DNA of 64,000 nucleotides from Clavelina lepadiformis (taxonomy: Eukaryota > Chordata > Ascidiacea > Aplousobranchia > Clavelinidae): the NCBI RefSeq assembly GCF_947623445.1, contig NC_135245.1, forward strand, positions 4,099,501 through 4,163,500, read 5' to 3'. The position numbers were made by a program, and so were the translations under genes. Of this stretch, positions 21,880 to 38,457 are shown piece by piece. The notes under the pieces were generated by a model. It had not been told where the DNA came from. It saw nothing but the letters and a program-made list of their open reading frames with translations, and did no database searches. Position 1 is the first letter of the stretch, and each line of letters starts with the position of its first letter.

Positions 21880-24290
21880 TGTAGGCATACCTCAGCTTGC
21901 CGGCATAAACCAGTCTGTGCGGGAAAATTGCTTCCCACACACAGCAAGACGTCAGAATTAGCCAGACTTCAGAGTTATAAGTTACGTTACGTGCACACCA
22001 CAGTTATTTGCACGCCAACAGTGTTGCACACCAAGGCGTATTTGCCCATTCCAAAAAAGTATAGTTTTTCATTATATCCTTACCAAAATTCCAAGCTAAA
22101 GCAAACTGTTTTCCGTATTAAAATTTAGCTCATTTTATCACTGATACCAAAATTCATCCCTTGCACAATTCGTACTTTAGTAAAAGCGTTAAAATTCTTG
22201 GACACATGAATGGCGGCCATCTCTACGTCAAAACAAAGGTTTCCAAAATTTTATGATACGTTTCTAGTGCAGCAGCAGCACTCGGTTTTTCTTGGTTTCT
22301 GCGTTCTGCTGGTTTGTGGCAAAACGTCTAATATAAATGGCTATTGATAAAACAAAGGTAAAATTATAAGAATTTATGAAATTTTGAGTTTTTAACTTTG
22401 AATTAATTTAATTTTCATTTCGTTTTAAAAGATAAGGTTTTTTGTTATACAGTAAGATATTAGCCTACTTTGGATTTATTGAAGAATACAACTTTAGGAA
22501 TACAGAAAATGTCGAGTTTGTACATGATTTGTGGTAAAGAAATGTAATTAAACCCTCATACGAGGTAGTCAGCATGCATGGCAGTTGCCAATCTAATTTT
22601 AATTGTTAAAAACTCACTCATGTTCAAGATACAAGTATACATCTGCCGCAAATACGATATTGTAAAGTAAAGTATAGATCAATTATGTCAAAAGTAAAAA
22701 AACCTGATAAAGTATACCATTTATCAATTACTTTTGAAACAACGATTATAAAATATGTCTTTTGATATTCAAACGGATACTCAGAAACTATTGTACGTGA
22801 AACACAAACAACTAGTAGTAGTGCAAGTGTAGTTGTGACAAAAAATGTTCAATACAGGAATTTATTCAATTGTTTTCAACGCCAATTCTGTGTATTAAAT
22901 TCTGTATATCCAAGTTTTCCTTTAAAACTTTGCACCCAAGTTTCATCAGAAGACTAATGCCTGGATCAAACTTAATGAAATTTTCTGACTTTCGGCGAAT
23001 AAAAGTTTTTATCAAGATTACTGACGCCAGCACATATGCTTGTATAGTTAACATACTTTTTCGCAAATGTGATAGGGTATATCAATTTTTTTAAGTTTCT
23101 TCAAATTTTTTTGATTCTTTCTAAGTTTCTTGTAGTTACCATGAACTTATTTGAAATTCTTTAAAATTTTTGTTTCATTTGTGTTGATTTATTTGAATTT
23201 TTATTGCTTTGATAATTCAATTTATCAGAATTTTTTGCAACTTTTACTGATTTATTCAATTCTACAACAATTTCTGTGAATTTATTTAAATTCATAACTT
23301 TTACGACAGGAAGCAAAATTGTTAAGCAACTTCACATTTTGAATAACTGACTGATTAAGTATACCGGAAACCTCGAAACAATTTAACGACGGTTTAATTC
23401 CAAAAAAATCTGTCTTCTAGAAAATAAACAACAACTCATTTTCTATTTCGCGATAATTTATTAGATTATAATTATGCAGGCCCATTTGCAATGACAACTG
23501 AAACTCGTCAAGCGAAAACACTGACTGACTTAAGGTCGAGATGTATGGAAGAATTTTCATTGTTAAGAGAAATGTAGCAATTGGAAGGAATTAACGCAAA
23601 CACATTGAACAACAACTACAATAAATAAGTCTACATAGAAGCTATAGTGTTATCAGAATCTTACAAAAAATCGCAATCCCAGTATAGTTAGATGGATATG
23701 AGGAGTTTACCAGAATACAAGAGTCTTACACAAACAAACAAGAAAAGGAACAAGCAACTCTGAAAATGGCGCACAATTACCGAATTTCATTGATCACGAC
23801 TTAAACTGAAAAACACAAGTATTATACGTCTCAGGGACCCATTTGCCTGCGATGCAACAGCATATAGGAGATGCAAAGCATAGAATTTTGTTGAGCTTAC
23901 ACCAAGCAGAAAAGTAGAAGTTGCCAAAAACTTTTGGCAAATAAAATTGTATTAAGATTACTGACACCAGCAAGGAGCATATGAAATAAGTGTACACTGC
24001 GCATGCTCTTACCCAACAACGACACAGCATCAAGTTAGCAAAGTAGGTCGATAACCTCAGTTCGCTTATTATCTGGGCAATTTTGATAGAATGAAAGACA
24101 ACTCAGTTCTCAAACAACTTTTACATATGTACGCATCGGGAAAGATTTTGTTTTGGATGTTTGTTGAATTATGAAAATATTTTTGCTTTTCATCACAAAT
24201 TCAATTTTCCAGAACGCGCTTTGCATAATTTAAGATGTCATATATAAGAGGACGGAAGAAGAAAAAAAAACAAGTTGATGATGAAATGAG
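21880..24290. other. AT-rich stretch without recognisable genes
   Basis: Short ORFs only, none with domain-like sequence. From about 23080 to 23300 there is a T-rich run with recurring TTTATTTGAATTT-like phrases that looks like weak degenerate repetition. It borders the decayed pyrophosphorylase gene and appears to be low-copy within this window. Confidence 0.4.
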
Positions 24291-24293
24291 AAT

Positions 24294-28020
<3,727 letters not shown>

Positions 28021-28142
28021 ACTACGACCAATTTGCTGAGCAGCTCTTGCTCTGAAGATTGCATAGGTCTCGCCGACATTTCGCTATATGACCTAATCTA
28101 TAAATAAAACTCGCTAGTTGCAGTGAAACATCAGGAATGTTG

Positions 28143-28642
28143 CTAAGTGGAAGTTAAGATTGAGGAAAAATCAAAGAAAAAAATCATCAAAAGGTTAAAG
28201 ACCGAAGTGGTAATGAGTAATGACACTTTACCTTTACCCGCAATAAATATGTCTGTGGCACGGGCTAGGACAAAATGCGTTTCTTCTGGTGATGCTGACA
28301 TGGGTGCTTCTTCAACAGAGTTCAAACTATCCCGAACCGATTTCTTGATGAGGGACACGCTGGCACTAGTATCTACCAAGGCACGTATTACTTTATCCCG
28401 GAAAATTACCGTCACAAAACTATACAAATCTGCACTCGCATTCTATTCCGCAATAACGACTTTTTTAGTCATCGAAGAAATTTCTATCGAACCGTTTACC
28501 TGCTTGAGTTCTCGTCGGCCATCGTGACTGCTGTAAATGGAAAAATCAAGATTGTGTCTACATAGTCGCCGAAACTCCCTGAAAAGTTGCCTTACCAAAC
28601 CGCATACAAAACGCTTATAATGGCGTCTCATCTTGGAAAATC
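28143..28642 (-). mobile_element. Gypsy-type protease and zinc-knuckle remnant upstream of gene C
   Basis: The minus-strand frame 28427-28143 contains FRDKVIRALVDTSASVSLI, a retropepsin motif with Ser replacing the Gly of DTG. The zinc-knuckle part follows at about 28530-28642. It is the full version of the fragment at the window start, and gag is deleted here too. Confidence 0.7.
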
Positions 28643-28694
28643 CTCGGTTAAACAATGTAAGAGGAGTTATTGACGTACTTGTACAGTAAAAGCG

Positions 28695-29800
28695 ATGATT
28701 AAAACTTGTTTAAAGCGGACTCGTGTAACACAACGAGAACGAAGGTTTTCACTCTGGGCCCGTAAGTCTAGAATGCCCCCTCGAGCAATGTTTTGCATCA
28801 AAGGAAAATCCAATTACACAACAATGCCTGCAAGCTACCAATCGCGAAAAGACGCCTATAACACCTTTGTGGTCAACTCTATCGAAGCGTTAAGCGACAA
28901 ATTACATAAAAATCCACAAAGTTACAATACTGTGCACAAAAGAAATCAGTGTACGATAAAAACGTAAAAATACCAGAAAAAACCGAAGTTCGAGAGAAAG
29001 AAAACACAGATAACAAAAACAATTACAAGTGCAAATATTTTGCCACAACTGGATTGGGATATCGCTCTAGGTTTACTGTTGCAATGAAAGATGATGCTTT
29101 TACGTCAAGTTATCAAGACTTTCTCGGTAATTTTCGTGACACAATGTTAAAATCGCGGTGGGCAACCGTTTGAGCATGACGACCGACTTAAAAGCAAACT
29201 GATGGGTTGCAATCGACCTATGGTCTATGGATCACTAAACACATCTTTTTTTGCTGTAATCATACATCTGTGAGTTGTTAAGTCAGTGTATTAGTCATAA
29301 ACCGCTTTCTAACGGTGGGGTCTAAAGAAGCCAAATTTTTACAAAAAGTACATTTTGATACTGGACAAATTATAACCTTCATCGATTTTCGCTTAACTAC
29401 TGAAGCGCTACGCCAAGGGTAAAAAATTATCCTACACCCTTTCTCGTAACCCACTTTTTCAAGAGAAGATAGAAAAGTGCGCATGCTGCACCTACACTAA
29501 ATTATGCTTGACCAAAATGGTTGAACAAATTTTGATTATTTCACTTAAGAATAAGATTCGTTAATTTTGATGATTAAAACATATTTAAAAAGACAAAGCA
29601 TTTTTTTGTACTCTGCAAGCGTTAAATCGGACGTTTACAACCTACTGACCTACTGCAAAAGCAGAACCAACAAACAAGCCTTGTTACTGCACGTTAGCAT
29701 TGACATCACACAAATGAATTATGATGTCTATGGCCAGTGCAAATATTTACAGTCTGAGCTAGCAGTGAAAGCAGGTAAGGTAAAGCTCATGTCCAAGTAA
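28695..29800 (+). pseudogene. Decayed coding remnant upstream of gene C
   Basis: Nearly identical to 398-1503; the differences I noticed are at 29075 (A for G at 778) and 29560 (G for A at 1263). Same frame breaks, so no independent function is indicated. Family unknown. Confidence 0.4.
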
Positions 29801-32367
29801 TGACGATTGCAGTTATATTTTGAACACTTTGTGAAAATATTATTTAGTAATGGTTGTGCCATTTACGATGTGCATAATGCAATACACATACGCTAAATGT
29901 GACACAATAAAATCTTTACAATGATAATAATAATAATTACTCTGTAGAAACTAATGGTGGATTCAAAGTAGCCTACTGTACATGAACAAAAACGGTGAGA
30001 GCACTTCGCCGTAGTCATGCCTTCAACGGAGACCATCGATCGACAATTTGCAAACCATGGGCTTTAAAAATTGACTCAGAATTTTAAATCAGAGTAGGTG
30101 TATCCAGTGACGTATAGTTTACGTTGTTGCGGAAGTTGCGTTCACAGTACCACATAGACATCTAAAATTGGGTTTGACCTCAATTAATTGTATTTTTCCA
30201 TGGAATATTATATATTGTTATATTTACATTATATTTGTTATAGCAGTGTATGATTTTTAGCTTTTTATTGACGTGTTTTCTCATTGGTTTGTTTGCGTGT
30301 CAATGTCACTGACCATGTTGACCGGTTAATTTATTTTGCAAATGTCACTGACAGGCGCACAGCATTTTATTTCGAGCGTGAAATAACAAATGAAATACGG
30401 TACAGATTGGTTTATGCGGCATTAGTTAAAGCTCTAGTTAAGGTACGGTCTAGACAAAAGACCATCCAAACAAACAACCACTGCTGCAGCAGCAATGTCA
30501 AATGTGAAACTTTGCAGGGTTTTATTTTGCAGCTGGGTTAAGGTAGTTCATGAGCATTGTAACGAAACATTTGAAATTTTCCAGGAAATAATTTAGGTTT
30601 GATTCCAATATTTTGGGTTACGCAAACGTGCTTGCAATTATTTAAATTGTCAATATTCAAGAAATAATTTCCTTTATTAAGCATTTCTGCTACTACATGG
30701 CGCCAATGTTACCTCAATTTAAGTTTATAAATGCGTTTATGGTTTGTACTTGGCAGTGAACTTTCTGGGAAACTCTAAGGCAAAAACAACTTTTAATTCA
30801 AATCAAACTTGTTGACCACATTTAAAATGTCAACGTCAGGCAAACAACTTCCACATTTCTATGTAATTTAAACTGCAGTGGAAAATTTATTTTGTTTAAA
30901 TTTATTTTGTCTCGAGTCTTTGTCATAAGAAGTGCACCAATTATGAAAAGTTTACAGAACTGTCGATATGCCAGCAAGCTGTTTAGTGACTGAGTTCCCA
31001 TATATTTATTACATTTTGGTGTTATTGACATTTCACTTTTTTTTTAATTTACGACAAAAATTACCAAAACACACAGTTTGTTTTGTTCATTTGTATAGGT
31101 GAAACTTCTTTCAACAGCTGAATTCAAACGATATAAAGCAGCAATCATGACAAAATGCTTTGCAAAATAGTATTTTCTCCTATTTTTATTTCGTAAATAC
31201 AGTTTGTATTTGTAAAATAAGAATATAAAAGTCTATAAATAAATCGTCATTACATCGCTGCAACAGAATATACGCTATACGTGAGGCAAACACAAAACCT
31301 GCAAAAACGATTAAAACATAACCCACTGCCTACTGCGTGTAGCTCAGTATTTCATTAACGTGTGATAACTTTCGTCAGCATTCCTGTTTGGTTTATCTGG
31401 TGACAGAGGATCTCAGGGTTTCGACTTTGCATAGTCTGCAGTTTAAATTTAACACCAGGTACTTAAAAGTTCTCACGTGAAAAGATTTGGTTCCAAAATT
31501 ACAGATTTCAACGATGTTGTTGGTCAGGCCAGAAACAAATATTTCCAACATACAACTTCCTCTGTGACGTATTTCTTTCAACTACTGGCGTCATTGTCAA
31601 CCACCTGTTTTCGAGTAAATTGTTTTTAGCAATGTTTTGGAAAAACTGAACAAAAATAGTTAAATACCAGAGACAACGTTTTGATAAAACATTTTGAATT
31701 TAAATTGACTTATTCGTGTTAAAATTTGGTAAATTTACACTTGAAAAATTTGCTCAATTTTTACTACAATGTTCTGCAATACTGCATGAACCTTAAAGCG
31801 GTTCTTGACAAAACATTTGAACTGACTACACCACGTGGGCTAAAAACCCTATTGTGATAAGATTTTACTACAGTTTATCTGTGATTTCTTTTTGTAAGCT
31901 AATTGCGGCTCACGGAATGAGTGCTGGATAGGAAAGAAAAACGAAAAGAAAAAATGAAAAGAAAAAATGAAAAAGAAAAAATAAAAAGGTTTTGTGCGTT
32001 GTGAGAAAAAGGATTTCCACAATTTTCAGTTCTTGCATGCTTGTGGTGTAAATTGTATTTGTGAGCGCTTTGAAGCACATAAAGACAACGTAGCATACTT
32101 CAGCAATGCAGGTTTAAACCGAAGATTGATGGAGGTGCTGCAAGGTTAGAGTATGAGGTTTTTAAATTATGACAAGGATTTTACCTTTAGTTGCACAAAA
32201 TATACAAAAGAATGTATTCATCACTGAAGGGGACCTTTAAATACAGTAGCACCAAAACTATTGCACGTAGAAAATGTTTTCAGCAAATAAGTTTAGAAAT
32301 TAAACCGACTGACTATAAGATTTTAGTCTCAGATTTGAAGCATTAAGAGTTTGTTGCAAAATTTAAA
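29801..32367 (+). other. Noncoding upstream region of gene C
   Basis: Single-copy version of the upstream block, essentially identical to 1504-4070 until about 32118. It then switches to the variant seen before gene F (for example GTTTAGAAATT and TTTTAGTCTCAG). It holds a polypurine tract (31933-31987), TATA-like TTTAAATAC (32236-32244) and an acceptor-like site ending at 32332. Confidence 0.5.
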
Positions 32368-35300
32368 ATGATTTCTCCACGTATTTTGTGGATATTGCTG
32401 ATGACGTTTTCCACGTGGAAAGGAGTGATGACCTTGGATAGAGAAGCGTGTGTGCCAATACGATTATCACCGAACCAGCAGGACACGTTACCAGATGTGG
32501 AAACGTTAAGAATTCAAAGAGGATTACCTGGAAAAGCTGGAGGAATTGGGCCAGTTGGACCCCAGGGAGCTCAAGGACCCAGAGGACTACCCGGAACTTG
32601 TGCTTGTGATCCGAGCGAAATTGCTCAAATACATGGTAAGTTCGAAAAATTGAATTTCTTATTTATTAAACAATAACTGAAGTATTTAAACCGAATACCT
32701 TCAACTGCACGGTTATATTGATGACAGCCAAAGAAATAACCTTGTTTGTGATAAATTAGTGTCTATATGTTAATCGAATGGAAAATCGTCATTTCTTGTT
32801 ATGGGAAATGCAAATGTTTGTAGTCTTCGGATTTTGACTCGTTCAAACTATATAAGATCATGTTTAAATCTTTTCAAACCATTTTCAAAAATTAAAAAAC
32901 TATATAAAAGGACTTGTGTTTTATCTTCTTAGTTTTCCTGGGAAATATAACCGCAAAGCTCGAAAGTTTGATTGCATTGCATCATTACGCTCTAAAAGGT
33001 TGGTCGTACTTTAAATATAATATTTTATAAAAATATTTTATTACTGTCGTAAGTTTCTTTTACATTTCTTTTAGACGTATTATTATAGCTAAGAGACAAG
33101 AGTATTTTTTAAGGGTTGGAATTTATTCGAATCCTATAACCACACTTTAGTCTTTCCAATTTATTCGTTAAACGTCGCCATTTTGTTTTAACGCTTAAAG
33201 AGCTGATTAAGTGTTCACATACTCTTTGAAATTTGAAACAATTTAAAAGAGCATCACCTATATTCCTCAATGTATTATGGCTTATTTCCTACCATGATAT
33301 CATTTGTGGATTTTTATCGTTTTTATTGCCAAGTTAAAATACATAATGGAAATATATTTAGTCGATCAATGCGACCACATGCCATGTAAAAATGGAGGAA
33401 CTTGTATCAACGATGGAAACTCGTATATATGCAACTGCACCGATGGATATGAGGGACATGACTGCTCCATAAGTAAAACGTTTTCGCAATAATAATATTA
33501 AAAAATTTATTTGAATTGACTTTAGTGATACTTTTGGTGACGACGCAATGGTGGTAAAAAATGTTTCCAATTTATTTGTATAGCTTGATTTATAAAAAAT
33601 TGCATTATTTTGCGCAGGAATCCAGTGCGTGGTGCCGTCGTCGCCCAACAACGGAACGATCTCTCGAGAAAGTGGTCAGCTGGTTCCTTATAAGGAAAAC
33701 ATTACATACAGATGCAACGATAGACACGTGGTGGCGTATCAAGTGAATAATTTTCTTGTTACAACTTGTCAGGAAACTAAACAATGGACAAAAGATGCTC
33801 CAGTGTGCGTGGGTAGGTCTATTAACAGACTTTAAATATTATTTTATAAACAGCAAGTCTAAATTTTGCATCTGTTTTTTTCTAAACTTGTTAAAATTTT
33901 CAGTTGATGATTGTAATCCCGACTCATGCTCTGGAAGAGGAACTTGCATAAATCAAATCGGCCGAACAATTTGTGAATGTGATGAAGGATACGAAGGAAG
34001 CGATTGTTCAGTTCAAAGTGAACTTTCTTGAAACAAACTCGACGATTATTGCAATAAATTCAAAGAATATTGTGATTATGACGAAATGGTGAGCTCAATC
34101 AACTCGAATCACTCATAATAGAAAGTGTTTGTAGATAATCCGTGTCATCTATTTCCCTGCGGGCAAAAAGGAATTTGCGTGCGGGAAAAAGGTATGAACT
34201 ACAACTGCCGATGTCTCGCTGGATATCATGGAAAAAACTGCGAGACATTTATCGGTTTGTAAATTTCCTTCAAATAAATAAAAGCCGAGATATGGGTTCG
34301 GTGGTTTTCGTTTTTAAAAAATTCAAATTTAAGATTTTTTATTATGCGCAAGTCGGATATGCTTTTTCAAAATGATTTAGTAAGAACTATTATATTTATA
34401 TTGATTTTTACAACCATTTAGATTATAGCTTTATTTAACTCATGTTTAACTCATTTTTGTAATTTTAGCAAGTAATTGTGTACGAGCTGTTGGTATGGAG
34501 GACGGCAGAGTAGGAAATAACGATATTACCGCCTCACGGTCACTTAGCGGCCACCCACCGCATAAAGCCCGATTGAGACAAGCTTCAAGTTGGCTGTCAC
34601 CACATACACGTAACTGAGCAACTAGATGAAGTTTTCATTGTGACTTGACAAACTGCCGTAGTTACCAAATGTTGTTTTAATATTTTTGAATAATGTTTTT
34701 TTTTTCGAACACAGAAATATATTAAATATTGTTCGAAAATTTTGCTTTGACATTTATGCATTTTATACGTTTTTATTAAAAATCTTTTACTTTAATTCGA
34801 CATATATACGAGGAGAATGATTTGCCCACATTTTTCTTTATAGTTTTCTTACTTGTTTGTTAGCTCCGCACGATGACTGGCTTCAAGTGGATTTAAAAAC
34901 ATCTACCACTGTCGTCGCTGTTGCAACTCAAGGTCATTCATATGGTTCATATTGGACAACAAGTTACAAAATAGCGCATGGCTTCACCGAGAACGATTTG
35001 CAGATTATACAAAACGATCAAGGACAAGATTTAGTAAGTTCATTCTTGTGGTTGCTAAATGATTGTTTCAGAGAGTTGACCGCAACAAAAACTAAATGAC
35101 GTAAGCACCCATGCATAAGTAAGTTAACTGTTAGTGTTCATGAAGTGTTACGCGAATGGAACAGAGGCAATCCAGGGTTTCTGAATCGTGCATTGAAACT
35201 GATAGAACTTTTTACCATTAGCGTTTTAAGTATTATATAAGCATTCCAGGTTGATGTTTTTGCAAACTTTTGAGCTTATAAATTTTATCCAGTTAAATCC

Positions 35301-35471
35301 TTGAAATTGTTAATCAACATGTTCCTGCAGATTTTTCAAGGCAACCGGGACCCCAATAGCGTCGTTAGAAACAATTTTCCGGCTCCAGTGACCGCGAGAT
35401 ATTTCCGACTCCTTGCACAAACATGGCAATATTATTACGCAACCCTTCGTCTAGAATACTATACCTGTTAA
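32368..35471 (+). CDS. Gene C: secreted collagen-EGF-CCP-EGF-EGF-F5/8C protein, 9 exons
   Basis: Exons by hand: 32368-32635, 32933-32998, 33362-33472, 33618-33812, 33904-34017, 34135-34254, 34469-34609, 34864-35033, 35331-35471; total 1326 nt, 441 aa, all GT-AG and open. Exon 1 has a signal peptide (ILWILLMTFST), eight Gly-X-Y triplets and CACDPS. The EGF, CCP, EGF and EGF cysteines are complete, and the discoidin domain ends in LRLEYYTC. Relative to gene A, exon 7 lacks two codons and the discoidin loops differ (GHSYGSYW for [23 protein letters not shown] for [15 protein letters not shown]). Exon 1 resembles gene F (GVMTLD) although the upstream 3.8 kb is a copy of unit A, so the gene is a mosaic. 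AATAAA follows at 35625. It is an intact candidate. Confidence 0.88.
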
Positions 35472-35624
35472 CGGTTAAGAATTTCTGCATAACTTTTCAT
35501 TGATTATATTTGTCATCTGCTATTGGACCTTTCCTTTATATACCGTGTAAATTTGTTTACACTCTCATAATTCATATTCTTCACCAGCAAAGTTTCTACT
35601 GTACGGAACAATTAACATATCAAT

Positions 35625-35630
35625 AATAAA
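35625..35630 (+). terminator. Polyadenylation signal of gene C
   Basis: AATAAA about 154 nt after the stop codon, at the position equivalent to 7265 in unit A. Confidence 0.5.
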
Positions 35631-35634
35631 CATG

Positions 35635-36137
35635 CTAGCTCTTGATATTGTGTTATGTGAGCATGCAGTGCAAACGTTAGATTTAACTGGTTGTGAATAT
35701 ATAGCTGCATATTTCCAGGGCAATATTAAGGGAGTTGAGTTGTTTTGTAACTTCAGAATTTGTGACAAAGATATCAGGGAATGATCCACGCGGCTCAAGC
35801 GTAAAAGATTGACAAATACTTAAAGGACATAAAATTGGGAAAACGCAGCACTCTAAAAATTAACATGTCATGTGAAACCTCATTTACACCTCCGTTTTGC
35901 ATTGCCGTAAAGGGTAGGCTGAAGAATGTTAGACTAATTAAGCTTGATAAATTAATTATATCAAACTACCTTCTGTGTGTGCGCATTGACCTCACTGCAG
36001 CGGTGGCTTTAGGCTTGGGTGGGGAGACAAAAATGTTTTCTTTGAAGATTTTAGAAAGTTCCAAACACATTGCGACAAAAATATTTCCATGTTTTCTACT
36101 AGCATTTACTACAAACATAGAAAAAAGTATTTCGTAA
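35635..36137 (+). pseudogene. Decayed coding remnant downstream of gene C
   Basis: The best-preserved copy of the post-gene remnant. It reads IVLCEHAVQTLDLTGCEY, then after a stop LKRKRLTNT, and a 100-codon open frame at 35835-36137 with KGRLKNVRLIKLDKL. The text looks like real protein history but matches no family I can name. Confidence 0.35.
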
Positions 36138-36239
36138 TTTTTCACTTTCTATAAAATAATGTCGCCTTACTTAGTTTCCACCTTCCGTAAATTAGTGTTG
36201 TCCTCGTCTTGGCATGATGCTTTAACCACTTGATCGTTT

Positions 36240-37390
36240 AAACAACAAGCTATATGAAAATAATCTCAATGCAGGAGCGGACCAATTTACACGGAGGTTT
36301 GATTTTCACAACTTTCCCCAATTCTATATTCAGTTCTTACAGCTAATTAGCAATAACCAATGATCAATTCCTGTCCCGGGAAATCGCGAATAGTAATACT
36401 CGTAACAATAATACTCGTATGCAATGTTTGTTCCTTTAGAGCGCGTATACACAATCAGGGGGGCCCACTTGGAGGGGGGATTTCAGGCAACCGTCTTGCT
36501 CGCCTCATCTTGAAGCCCTTTTAAAAAACGGTCAAAACATTTGAAAAGTTTAGCATTGTTTATTGGGATTTTAAACATATTGCATTAAATTAGGTAATAA
36601 TCTTATCGAGCACAAATATTTGCCTATAATGGCTAATACGCCTATTTATTTATAACTAATACATTAAAAACGAATAAACATCGGCTAAAATTTGGGATAT
36701 ATAAATAGTATACATTTCGTATTTACAACCCCTTCAAGATCTTTTGCACTTACCATTAAAGTTGATGGCCGTTTTAACAAGAGATTGATTTAATCTCATC
36801 TTGGGTCTATATCGGACAAAAGTAAAAAGAAAACAAACATTTAAATCTTCGTCAAAAATGAAGTAAACATAGAAACAAGTCAAGATATTACTTTGCATTT
36901 TTCAGTACCAACACAAACTTCAGTCAAATGCATGATTCCACCATAATCTTAATCAAGATGTTACAAGTTTATAATTAAAGAGCTAACTTCTAAACTTCAG
37001 TCTGTCATCCCGCCTCGAAAAAGGTCTTGGTTATACGTTTCACAGTGCAAGGTAAATAACTTTTCTACGCAAACACAAACGTTTTAAAAATATTTTTAAA
37101 AGACGATCTTCCATCTGGAAATAAGATGTTCGTAAATGCTATATCTGGCCATTATTTTCTCATGATGCTATAACTTGGAAGGTCGATAGAAGAGACACAC
37201 GTAACAGAATTACCGCTGTAAGAACGTGGTTCCTGCTGAGGCAAATACTATATACACAGTCATCACCATTGTCCCACGACAAAGGTAGCTCTGAGCGACT
37301 GTAATGAAGAAACAGCTGTGGTTCCTTGTACAGTTAATGCATAAAGAAGCTTTCTAGATCTTCATACATACCGGGAAAACAGGCAGGCAG
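36240..37390. other. AT-rich stretch without recognisable genes
   Basis: No domain-like frame seen. It lies between the post-gene remnant and the retroelement of unit C. The equivalent interval in unit A is much shorter, so this is extra DNA of unknown origin. Confidence 0.4.
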
Positions 37391-37396
37391 TCGTGC

Positions 37397-38457
37397 CTAG
37401 AATATAGAAAAGAAAGGTGTTCCAGCCATCTTGCACACTGGCCGTACATCTCCTTCGATCATCAGAGCCAATGGAGTAAAGCATGATTTGTACGCAAAAA
37501 AAATTATTACCAAACAAATAACAGCAGAAAAGCTTTGAAGCATAAACAATCGCAACAACTCTTTTATGGTCTTAGAATAGTTCCGTTCGCTTTTACATAG
37601 TGATCGGTTGTAATAAGCAACCACTTGTTCGACGCCATCAACTTTCTGGGGTAAGACACAACCAACGGCGACATCTGAAGCATCGGTGTCCAAAATAAAA
37701 TGTTTATTAAAACCGGAATAGCTTGAAACAGGTGAGCTTATTAAAACACGTTCTGACACTCGCCGATCCAGAAAAAACGATTTTGCTATTTCGGTAAGTT
37801 TATGTAGAAGTGCTGCAATCAGTGCATAAAGTCTTTAATGAATTTTCTATAGTCAGAAGTCAAGCCAACAAAATGTTTAACGTGTTTGATGGACAGCGGA
37901 ATTGGCAACTCCGTTACGACGGAAGTCTTGTCAGGATCGCATTTTATACTCCGATGGGACACCACGTGACCACAAAAACGAACCTCGGTGTTAAACAACG
38001 TACATTTCGTAGGCTTAAAATTGAAGCCAGCAACTTCAATCCGCTCCAGAACCAATTCAAGCCTATCCAGATATTCGTTTAAAGTACGACAGTACACAAT
38101 TATGTCATCGAGGTTATCATAAACGCCGTTCCACTTCACGCCATTATTCGCATAAGGCGCTGAAAACTAGGAGCAGAGTTACACAACCCCGTTAGCTTTA
38201 CATTAAATTCTAAAAGACCGAAATGGCTTGTGAAGGCCGTAGTCTCGAGAGAAATCTTATCCATTGGTATCTGCCAATATCCTTCAAGTCTAGAGTAGAA
38301 AAATATTTGCAAAAATAATTTCTACCGGTGATGCTAACATGGGTGCTTTTTCAACAGAGTTCAAACCATTCCAAAGCAATTTCCTGACGAGTGACACGCT
38401 GGCCCAGTATTCACCAAACTACATCTTATTTTGTCCTGGAAAAATTACTATAGGTAA
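37397..38457 (-). mobile_element. Gypsy-type retroelement remnant: RNase H, RT and part of the protease
   Basis: On the minus strand, 38139-37819 reads RT with NLDDIIVY (the usual Tyr before LDD is Asn), then FCGHVVS and VGLTSDYRKFI. 37759-37397 reads RNase H with ILDTDASDVAVG and YYNRSL. About 38455-38320 matches the protease segment of 62920-63060. The protein parts between protease and RT are deleted. The hAT-like element found at 8587 and 61358 is absent here, leaving the empty site at 38189-38196. The upper end is a sharp junction with gene D. Confidence 0.75.

Noticed and set aside
21692..22128. ORFs on both strands across the TA repeat
   Set aside because: The shared Tyr-Ile repeats come from the microsatellite, with no homology seen.
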